A stretch of DNA of 20,475 nt, taken from NCBI GenBank assembly GCA_030635995.1, contig DAOVXU010000008.1, positions 1-20,475 on the forward strand, read 5' to 3'. The notes under the pieces are model-generated. The model made no database searches and was not told the origin of the DNA. It saw only the letters and a program-made list of their open reading frames with translations. The translations under genes were made by a program, and so were the position numbers. The stretch comes from Arcobacter sp. GTDB taxonomy: Bacteria; Campylobacterota; Campylobacteria; Campylobacterales; Arcobacteraceae. Shown piece after piece: positions 14,197 to 20,475 of this stretch (positions are counted from its first letter, which is position 1; every line of letters starts with the position of its first letter).

Positions 14197-16551
14197 TTAG
14201 AAGCTTGCCCACTCATCATTATCATTATTTGATACTATTGGTTGTACTTGAATAGCTATTTTAGCTTTGATAGGTTGTTCTATTTTTGGAGTTTTTTCAT
14301 TGTTAGTTTGAACTGATACAGAGATATTATTCACCACTTTTGCTTTTACACTATCTTTTCCAACAAACTCTTTTTCATTTGCACTTGAGACAATAAGTTT
14401 TGCAATAGTATCTGTTTGTTGTGCTACATCATTTGTAGCAGATGCAATAGAAGCATTTTCTTGTGTTTGTTTATCAAGTGAATTAATTGCATCATTTATT
14501 TGCACAATTCCTGATTGTTGCTCTTTTGAAGCCATCTCAACATCAGATATAATATCTGTCGTTTCAGAAATATTTTGATTTAATTCTTCATATCCTGCAA
14601 TCATCTTATCAGCTATAAATTTACCATCATTTGCTTTTGAAGTTGCATTTGATACCAATGCTTTTATCTCATTTGCTGCTTCTGCACTTCTTGAAGCCAA
14701 ATTTCTTACCTCTTGAGCAACAACTGCAAAACCTTTTCCAGCTTCTCCTGCTGTTGCAGCTTCAACTGCAGCATTCAGTGAAAGAATATTTGTTTGAAAT
14801 GCTATTTGGTCAATAACACTTATCGCATCACTTATTGATGTTACTTCTGTATTTATCTCTTCCATAGCAGTTGTTGTTTGTGAAGCTAATTTTTTACCCT
14901 CTATTGCAGATTCTTTTACTGATGTACCTAACTGTGACATTTTAATAATATTTGAATTTGTACTTGAGATATTACTTGTAACCTCTTCAAGTGCTGCGGC
15001 TGTTTCTTCTAGTGCAGCTGCGGCTGTATTTGAACTTCTATTTAATGTATCAACATTACTTAGTAATATATCTGAATTATTACCAAGAGTTAAACCATTT
15101 TGTTTATTTTCAATCAACATATTTGTAATTGCTTGTTTTACTTTATTTATATCTCTAACTAAAAGTTCAAATACACCATCATGTTCAATATCATTAAGAA
15201 CTAAATCATTTCTATAATCATAATTAGAATATTGTTCAAGGACAATATTTACATCATCAAAATGTCGTTTTGTAGCATTTATCATATCATTAACAGTATT
15301 TTTAAAATCTTCTAAAGTTTTATTTGAAGTATCTCCGGATATAGTTTCACTATACCACCCTCTAGAAACTCTATCCATAGTTTTTTTAGCAGATTCAATT
15401 AATTTATTATCTTCATCTATACCATTTTGAATAATTTGTAAATAACTATTAACATTTGTCGATATTGCACCTATCTCATCATTTGATGTTACCTCTATTC
15501 GTGAACTTGTATCATTTGAATCAAGAAGATTTTGAGTTGCATTATGAAGATTTGTAAGTTTTTTAAAAATATCTTTTAAAATTATATAAGATATCAAAAT
15601 AACTAAAATAATACCTATACTATTTAAAATCAAAAATAACATTATACTTTGATTTGTATCAGATAACAGATACTTAATAGTTTTAGTCAACTCACAAGCA
15701 AGATGATCATCAATTTTTTTTAATTTATTTATTTTACTTGTAATTTGTTCAAACCAATAACCACTTTCAACTCCAAAATCAGAATTCTTATCTAATAATA
15801 TTTTTCTTATTCTAGAAACTTCATTTATATCACTACCTGTTAATGTACTCTTAGCAAATTGAATTGCATCATCTGAAGCATATCTTTTAAAACCTTCCAT
15901 ATAAGCATGTTGAGAAGCAACAAATTTAGAATATTTCATTTTAAGTGCTACAGAAAATTTATTTGCAGATAATACTCCTGCACCTATAGCTCTTTCAATT
16001 CCTGCTTTCTCTTTTGAAAATAAGAAGCTTGTATAAGCAGTTAATTTTTCAGCCACAGGAGCATCATTTGCCAATTTTGCAATAGCAGGAATAATACTTA
16101 AAAATGTTACATTCATTTTTGTATAATAAGTGATAGCTTTAGCTTTTTCAATAGATAAACTATCTACTGAAGAACGAATCGAATTTATATTTTTTAATCG
16201 TCCTAAACTATTGTTTAATTGATTATTAACTTTAACATTAATATTAGAAAAGTCATATTTCGATAAAAAGCTTTTTAATTCTTGTACCCTTTTATCAGTA
16301 AGCTTTCTTTGACCTGGCAAAGTAGTTGCAAAGTTTTTTCCCTTAGTTCCAATAAATCCAGCGGTCATCCCTCTCTCTTTTTGAAATTCATGAACAGCTT
16401 TTGAAATTTTAGTAGATAACTCAACACCTATCTCTAATTTTTCCAATTGCATTTTAGTAGAATAATCAGAAATAATTGACATAGTAGAAACTACAATTAA
16501 CCCTAACAATGGCAGTGATATAAGTATCATTAATTTTGATTTAATAGACAT
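14197..16551 (-). CDS. Methyl-accepting chemotaxis protein with NIT sensor domain
   Basis: A 784-residue inner-membrane chemoreceptor. TM1 is residues about 8-27. A periplasmic NIT (nitrate/nitrite-sensing type) domain covers about 45-290, with the characteristic HEFQKERGMTAGFIG, LPGQRKLTDKRV and KEKAGIERAIGAG. TM2 is about 302-326, followed by a HAMP region and a signalling domain whose hairpin tip is the NILSLNAAVEAATAGEAGKGF segment (588-608). The C-terminus ends DNDEWASF after a flexible linker, resembling the aromatic pentapeptide tethers that recruit CheR and CheB. The start ATG at 16551 has AAGGA 6 nt upstream. The NIT name suggests nitrate or nitrite sensing, but ligands of most members are untested. 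Divergent from ruvB. Confidence 0.95.
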   Translation of the reverse strand: MSIKSKLMILISLPLLGLIVVSTMSIISDYSTKMQLEKLEIGVELSTKISKAVHEFQKERGMTAGFIGTKGKNFATTLPGQRKLTDKRVQELKSFLSKYDFSNINVKVNNQLNNSLGRLKNINSIRSSVDSLSIEKAKAITYYTKMNVTFLSIIPAIAKLANDAPVAEKLTAYTSFLFSKEKAGIERAIGAGVLSANKFSVALKMKYSKFVASQHAYMEGFKRYASDDAIQFAKSTLTGSDINEVSRIRKILLDKNSDFGVESGYWFEQITSKINKLKKIDDHLACELTKTIKYLLSDTNQSIMLFLILNSIGIILVILISYIILKDIFKKLTNLHNATQNLLDSNDTSSRIEVTSNDEIGAISTNVNSYLQIIQNGIDEDNKLIESAKKTMDRVSRGWYSETISGDTSNKTLEDFKNTVNDMINATKRHFDDVNIVLEQYSNYDYRNDLVLNDIEHDGVFELLVRDINKVKQAITNMLIENKQNGLTLGNNSDILLSNVDTLNRSSNTAAAALEETAAALEEVTSNISSTNSNIIKMSQLGTSVKESAIEGKKLASQTTTAMEEINTEVTSISDAISVIDQIAFQTNILSLNAAVEAATAGEAGKGFAVVAQEVRNLASRSAEAANEIKALVSNATSKANDGKFIADKMIAGYEELNQNISETTDIISDVEMASKEQQSGIVQINDAINSLDKQTQENASIASATNDVAQQTDTIAKLIVSSANEKEFVGKDSVKAKVVNNISVSVQTNNEKTPKIEQPIKAKIAIQVQPIVSNNDNDEWASF

Positions 16552-16579
16552 TTTTATTCCTTTAAAAAATTTTAAATAT

Positions 16580-16607
16580 ATTCTACACTTTTAATTATTA
16601 AGTTCAA
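16580..16607 (-). promoter_or_regulatory. Predicted promoter of the chemoreceptor gene
   Basis: TTGAAC (16602-16607), a 16-bp spacer and TAGAAT (16580-16585) on the minus strand, 28 bp upstream of the ATG. It looks like sigma-70; I see no flagellar sigma-28 or sigma-54 motif. Confidence 0.5.
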
Positions 16608-16679
16608 ATTAATACTTCTTATATTAATTCTATTTAGATACAATGGCAATATTAATATTTATATAAAAAGGTGCTAAAT

Positions 16680-17702
16680 TTGGAAAGATTAGTAGAAGTT
16701 GAACAAATATCATTTGAAGAAATAAAAGATGAAACAACACTTCGTCCCTCTATTTGGGATGAATATATTGGTCAAAAAAAGATAAAAAAGAATCTACAAG
16801 TTTTTATAGAAGCTTGTAAAATTAGAGAAGAAGTTTTAGACCATATCCTTTTATTTGGACCTCCAGGACTAGGAAAAACAACTTTAAGTCATATCATTGC
16901 AAATCAGATGAAAGCAAGTATGAAAGTAACAGCCGCTCCTACTATTGAAAAAGCTGGTGATTTAGCAGCAATACTTACAAATCTTCAAGAGGGTGATATA
17001 CTTTTTATAGATGAGATACATAGACTCTCCCCTGCAATTGAAGAGATACTCTATCCTGCAATGGAAGATTATCGACTTGATATTATTATAGGAAGTGGAC
17101 CAGCTGCTCAAACAGTACAGATTGATTTGCCAAAATTTACACTTATTGGAGCAACTACAAGAGCAGGAATGATAAGCAATCCTTTAAGAGATAGATTTGG
17201 TATGCACTTTAGAATGAATTTTTATGATACAGATGAACTAAGTCAAATTGTAAATATAGCTTCAAATAAATTAAATAAACCAACAAATGAAAATTCAAGC
17301 ATAGAAATAGCAAGAAGAAGTAGAGGGACACCTAGAGTTGCATTAAGATTACTAAAAAGAGTTCGAGATTTTGCTGATGTCAGTGGTGAAGATAAAATAG
17401 ACTTAAATAGATGTCAATATGCATTAGATGAATTAGGGGTCAATGATAAAGGTTTTGATGAGATGGATATAAAACTTTTAGAACTTTTACTCTCAAATAA
17501 AGGTAGACCAATGGGACTATCTACTATTGCAGCAGCATTAAGTGAAGATGAAGGAACGATTGAAGAGGCTATAGAACCATATTTACTAGCAAATGGATAT
17601 ATAGAAAGAACAGCAAGAGGAAGAATAGCAAGTGTAAAATCATATGAACTATTTAGACTTACACCACCAACAATACAACTAGAAAAAAACTTATTCGAAT
17701 AA
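16680..17702 (+). CDS. ruvB: Holliday junction branch migration helicase RuvB
   Basis: RuvB is the AAA+ motor that, with RuvA, drives branch migration during recombinational repair. The sequence shows Walker A GPPGLGKT (residues 60-67), Walker B ILFIDEIH (107-114), the sensor region LIGATTRAGMISNPLRDRFG and the C-terminal winged helix (RPMGLSTIAAALSEDEGTIEE). I choose the TTG at 16680 (340 residues, MERLVEVEQ...) over the GTG at 16671: AAGG at 16668-16671 is 8 nt upstream of the TTG but overlaps the GTG, and RuvB proteins usually begin close to this M-E/D-R motif. It is followed after 9 bp by a response regulator gene, probably in the same operon. Confidence 0.97.
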   Translation: MERLVEVEQISFEEIKDETTLRPSIWDEYIGQKKIKKNLQVFIEACKIREEVLDHILLFGPPGLGKTTLSHIIANQMKASMKVTAAPTIEKAGDLAAILTNLQEGDILFIDEIHRLSPAIEEILYPAMEDYRLDIIIGSGPAAQTVQIDLPKFTLIGATTRAGMISNPLRDRFGMHFRMNFYDTDELSQIVNIASNKLNKPTNENSSIEIARRSRGTPRVALRLLKRVRDFADVSGEDKIDLNRCQYALDELGVNDKGFDEMDIKLLELLLSNKGRPMGLSTIAAALSEDEGTIEEAIEPYLLANGYIERTARGRIASVKSYELFRLTPPTIQLEKNLFE

Positions 17703-17711
17703 AGGAAAAAT

Positions 17712-18578
17712 ATGGCAACATTTGATTTAGGAACACTAAGAACTATCACAATTTTATATGTAGAAGATGAAGCTATAATAAGAGAACAATCCCTAAAAGC
17801 ATATAATAAATTATTTAAGACTGTATATTCTGCCGTCAATGGAGAAGAAGCATTAAAGATATTTCTTAAAAAGAAAGATGATATAGATGTAATAATTACA
17901 GATATAAATATGCCAAAACTTTCTGGTCTTGAATTAGCAAAAAAAGCATTAGAGGTATCTGATATACCAGTAATTGTAACAACTGCACATACAGATACAA
18001 ATTATCTATTAGATGCAATTGATATTGGTATCAAAAAATATGAAATAAAACCAATTACATTAAATGGAATTGTGCAAGATATAGAAAGAGTAGTTACTCA
18101 ATATAGAAAAGATACTCATATCAAAGATATAGCCAAAACTCTACTTTTAAAATCAAAAAATACTGCTGATACACTAAATAAATTTATAGAAGAAAATCGT
18201 GCATTAGAAAAATCAAATCAATTTTATAAAAATTTAGTTGACAACTATGTTCCTATGGTTAAAACAGATAAAAATGGTATTATTTTAGAAATATCAACAC
18301 AATTGTCTAAAATGTTATCCTACTCTCAAGAAGAATTAATAGGAGAAAATATATCTCATCTTAAGGATTCTTCATGTAAAAATATCTCTTTTCAAAAACA
18401 GATGTTAAAAGCAATTCATAAAAAAGTACAAATCAAATCAACACATACATTAAAAAATAAAAACAATAAATCATTTATTTATGATGTAAATATGATTGTT
18501 TTTTATGGTGAAGATAGTTTAGTATCTGGATATACCTTATATTTTAACTTAATATCATCACAAAATTGTACACAATAA
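17712..18578 (+). CDS. Response regulator with REC and PAS-like domains
   Basis: The 288-residue product begins with a receiver domain (residues about 10-130) having the acidic pair E18/D19, phosphoacceptor Asp64 in IITDINMP, Thr90/91 and Lys113 in IKP. A helical linker (135-170) and a PAS-like domain (about 170-280, with MVKTDKNGIILEIS and YSQEELIGENISHLK) follow. There is no DNA-binding, GGDEF or kinase domain, so it is a single-step or adaptor-type regulator. AAAGGA lies 5 nt before the ATG. It follows ruvB after 9 bp and ends in a bidirectional terminator. Its partner kinase is unknown; the two kinases in the window are candidates only by proximity. Confidence 0.9.
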   Translation: MATFDLGTLRTITILYVEDEAIIREQSLKAYNKLFKTVYSAVNGEEALKIFLKKKDDIDVIITDINMPKLSGLELAKKALEVSDIPVIVTTAHTDTNYLLDAIDIGIKKYEIKPITLNGIVQDIERVVTQYRKDTHIKDIAKTLLLKSKNTADTLNKFIEENRALEKSNQFYKNLVDNYVPMVKTDKNGIILEISTQLSKMLSYSQEELIGENISHLKDSSCKNISFQKQMLKAIHKKVQIKSTHTLKNKNNKSFIYDVNMIVFYGEDSLVSGYTLYFNLISSQNCTQ

Positions 18579-18602
18579 AAAAGTTAGTTAACTAACTTTT
18601 TT
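18577..18602. terminator. Bidirectional terminator between the response regulator gene and pdxA
   Basis: A perfect 26-bp palindrome with A6 at one end and T6 at the other, centred at 18589/18590, so a T-tract follows the stem on both strands. It overlaps the ends of both convergent genes (stops at 18576-18578 and 18584-18586). Confidence 0.85.
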
Positions 18603-19498
18603 ATTGCATTTATATAACTTATATTTGAAAGATTATTGTCTTTTTTATAAGCTATATCAAAAGCTGTTCCATGGTCTACTGATGTTCTTAAGATTGGTAG
18701 ATTTAAAGATACATTTACAGACTCATCAAAATATAAAGCTTTAAGTGGAGCTAATCCTTGATCATGATACATAGCAATAAAATAGTTATAATTTTTTCTA
18801 AAACTTGGAGAAAAAGCAATATCAGGTACCATACACCCCTCAAAAATCTCTTTTCCTAAAGATCTATTTATAGCTTTTATAGCTTTTTTTATTATCTTCT
18901 CCTCATCTCCTAAAACACCATTATCCCCTGCATGTGGATTTAACCCTAAAACTGCCACTTTTTTTGGCTTTTCACTTTTATAAAAATCTTTAAAAAATTG
19001 TTTTAATTTTTTATATTTTATAGTTGAAGCCACCTCTTTTAAAGCAATATGTTCTGTATAAAGTGCTACATACATTTTAGGGCAACCCAACATCATAATG
19101 GCATCTTTTTTAAATATATCTCTAAGCATATCTGTATGCCCTACATAATCTATCCCTGCCCTACTCCACGATTCTTTATTTATAGGTAGGGTACAAACCC
19201 CTATTGCTTTTTTATCTTTTACAAGTTTTATTGCATCTAGAAAAGAGTTATATGAAAAAAGTCCAGAGTTTTTTGATACTTTTGATGGTTTTATTTTAAA
19301 ATCACCCTTAGTCTCATATATATTAAAATCTTTTGGTATTTTCATATTTAGCAGTTTAGTTGTTTGTTTTAATAACTTTTTATTTATACAATACATTGGA
19401 TCACATAACTTAAATACTTTTTTGTGATTTTGTAAAGCAAGTTGTATCCCAACTCCACTCAAATCTCCAACAGATATTGCAATAGTTTTTTTAAACAT
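18584..19498 (-). CDS. pdxA: 4-hydroxythreonine-4-phosphate dehydrogenase PdxA
   Basis: PdxA oxidises 4-phosphohydroxy-threonine and yields the aminoketone that PdxJ uses in DXP-dependent pyridoxal phosphate synthesis. The 304-residue product has the N-terminal GDLSGVGIQLAL (usually GDPAGIGPE, so diverged), VGHTDML, and the three expected metal-binding histidines: H150 in YTEH, H189 in LNPHAGD and H245 in MYHDQGLAPLK. TSVDHGTAFDIA closes the active site. It is somewhat shorter than the E. coli enzyme (about 329). The ATG at 19498 overlaps the pdxJ stop by one base (TAATG), so it is translated as the second gene of a pdxJ-pdxA pair. Confidence 0.96.
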   Translation of the reverse strand: MFKKTIAISVGDLSGVGIQLALQNHKKVFKLCDPMYCINKKLLKQTTKLLNMKIPKDFNIYETKGDFKIKPSKVSKNSGLFSYNSFLDAIKLVKDKKAIGVCTLPINKESWSRAGIDYVGHTDMLRDIFKKDAIMMLGCPKMYVALYTEHIALKEVASTIKYKKLKQFFKDFYKSEKPKKVAVLGLNPHAGDNGVLGDEEKIIKKAIKAINRSLGKEIFEGCMVPDIAFSPSFRKNYNYFIAMYHDQGLAPLKALYFDESVNVSLNLPILRTSVDHGTAFDIAYKKDNNLSNISYINAIKKLVN

Positions 19499-20277
19499 TA
19501 TTTTACTAATTCTCTCATTTGTACAATTGCATCTTTCAGTCCTACAAATACACTTCTCGCAATTATACTTTGACCTATATTTAACTCTTTTATCTTTTTT
19601 ATTTTAGATACCATTGTCACATTTTGATAGTTTAGTCCATGACCAACAGCCACTTTTAATCCCATCTTTGTAGCTTTTTTAGATATAGTTTTTATATCTT
19701 TTATACTTGATTTTAATCTTGATGCTAATTCATCTCTTGGTAACTCTAACTCTTTTATACTATGGTGAGTTTTTTCTAGTCCACTATAAAGCATCGCATA
19801 TAAATTTGCAAAAGTTCCAGTATGTAGCTCTATCCATTCCACTTCTAACTCTTTTGATAATTTTACAATCTCTAAAGATGGGTCTATAAATAAGGAAACT
19901 TCAATTTGCTCTTTTTGCAATCTTTTTACAACTTTTTTTATCTGTTTAAAATTACCTTTAATATCAAGTCCTCCTTCTGTTGTAACCTCTGCTCTATTTT
20001 CAGGCACAAGTGTAATTCTATGTGGTTTAAGATTACATGCAATATCAATAATCTCATCATTTATACTACATTCCAAATTTACAGGAAGTTGTGATAGATT
20101 AATAATATTTGCAGCATCTTCATCATGAATATGTCTTCTATCTTCTCTTAAATGTATAGTTATCTGATCAGCTCCACTTAGTTTACAAGTCCCCAAAGCA
20201 TCAAGTGGATTTGGATCATTTATCTCTCTTGCCTCTCTTAAAACTGCAATATGGTCAATATTTACTCCGAGTAACAT
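19498..20277 (-). CDS. pdxJ: Pyridoxine 5'-phosphate synthase PdxJ
   Basis: PdxJ condenses 1-deoxy-xylulose 5-phosphate with the PdxA product to make pyridoxine phosphate. The TIM-barrel sequence has all the family motifs: GVNIDHIAVLREAR at the N-terminus, DQITIHLREDRRHI (38-50), NLEC with Glu69, ITLVPENRAEVTTEGG, LHTGTFAN and VGHGLNYQN (His213). At 259 residues it is slightly longer than E. coli PdxJ (243), as usual in Campylobacterota. The ATG at 20277 has AAGGA 6 nt upstream. It is the first gene of pdxJ-pdxA. Confidence 0.97.
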   Translation of the reverse strand: MLLGVNIDHIAVLREAREINDPNPLDALGTCKLSGADQITIHLREDRRHIHDEDAANIINLSQLPVNLECSINDEIIDIACNLKPHRITLVPENRAEVTTEGGLDIKGNFKQIKKVVKRLQKEQIEVSLFIDPSLEIVKLSKELEVEWIELHTGTFANLYAMLYSGLEKTHHSIKELELPRDELASRLKSSIKDIKTISKKATKMGLKVAVGHGLNYQNVTMVSKIKKIKELNIGQSIIARSVFVGLKDAIVQMRELVK

Positions 20278-20314
20278 TTAGTATCCTTGTATTTAATATT
20301 TGCTATTGTATCTA

Positions 20315-20344
20315 ATTTGGATATAATTCAAAATTATACCAAAT
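20315..20344. repeat. Imperfect palindrome upstream of pdxJ
   Basis: ATTTGG-A-TATAATT and AATTATACCAAAT are inverted copies apart from one bulged A, with a CAA centre. Each strand carries a TATAAT. It could be an operator or simply paired -10 elements of divergent promoters; no good -35 hexamers were found. Confidence 0.4.
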
Positions 20345-20392
20345 CAAATTATAACTGAATACTTAAATAGTATAAGTTGTGATTCATAAAGC

Positions 20393-20438
20393 TAAATTAT
20401 AAATCCAGCCTATCAAGATAGGTTGAATTTATAATTTA
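20393..20438. repeat. Long near-perfect hairpin at the right edge
   Basis: Two 22-nt arms (20393-20414 and 20417-20438) with a 2-nt centre pair at 20 of 22 positions plus one G-T. Core bases CCTATC and GATAGG are flanked by AT-rich arms. It may be a terminator, a leader structure for the possible gene at 20458, or the end of a mobile element that lies beyond the window. Confidence 0.7.
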
Positions 20439-20457
20439 ACTTTAGGGAGTGCAAATT

Positions 20458-20475
20458 ATGCTACCCAAAGGGAAA
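20458..20475 (+). CDS. Possible start of a gene cut by the window edge
   Basis: An ATG at 20458 is preceded by GGGAG (20445-20449), 8 nt upstream, and opens with MLPKGK before the window ends. Six codons are too few to identify a product. The call rests only on the ribosome-binding site and start codon. Confidence 0.3.

Noticed and set aside
17712..18578. Cognate response regulator of the stressosome kinase
   Set aside because: It lies in a different operon on the other strand about 3.7 kb away; proximity alone does not support the pairing, so I list it only as a candidate.

Overview
The window is AT-rich and its gene content and order point to a Campylobacterota member, most likely of the Arcobacter group. 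The indicators are the Campylobacter-type lnt / yajC-secD-secF arrangement, the hrcA-grpE-dnaK order, the pdxJ-pdxA pair, NIT-domain chemoreceptor style, and histidine kinases with the IAHQWRQPL H-box seen throughout this phylum. This assignment is inferred from protein style, not from a marker gene.

Layout, left to right. At 1-972 is the 3' part of a membrane histidine kinase. At 1143-3968, on the minus strand, is the Sec accessory operon yajC-secD-secF, divergent from lnt (apolipoprotein N-acyltransferase), whose putative start codon overlaps that of yajC. A PiT phosphate permease follows (5109-6692, minus). The heat-shock operon hrcA-grpE-dnaK occupies 7000-10571 (minus). Its promoter is a perfect consensus sigma-70 promoter bracketed by two CIRCE operators. 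A REPIN-like inverted pair of palindromes lies between grpE and dnaK, and a 31-bp copy of the dnaK 3' end lies downstream of dnaK.

The most interesting part is 10687-14035 (minus): four overlapping genes forming a stressosome module. They are a PAS-STAS RsbR, an RsbS STAS protein, an RsbT-like switch kinase, and a 626-residue protein that joins an RsbX/SpoIIE-type phosphatase domain to a complete histidine kinase through a domain I do not recognise. There is no sigma factor or anti-sigma partner nearby, so the likely output is phosphorelay signalling. The operon ends 5 bp before the distal CIRCE of the heat-shock operon.

Upstream of it is a NIT-domain methyl-accepting chemotaxis protein (14197-16551, minus) with a CheR/CheB-tether-like C-terminus. 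Divergent from that is ruvB (Holliday junction helicase), followed after 9 bp by a REC-PAS response regulator. A 26-bp perfect palindrome separates these from the convergent vitamin B6 genes pdxJ-pdxA (18584-20277, minus). The right edge holds a long imperfect hairpin and the possible first codons of another gene.

Functionally the window mixes envelope biogenesis (Sec, Lnt), phosphate uptake, cofactor synthesis and DNA repair with a dense sensory and stress cluster (two histidine kinases, stressosome, chemoreceptor, response regulator, HrcA regulon).
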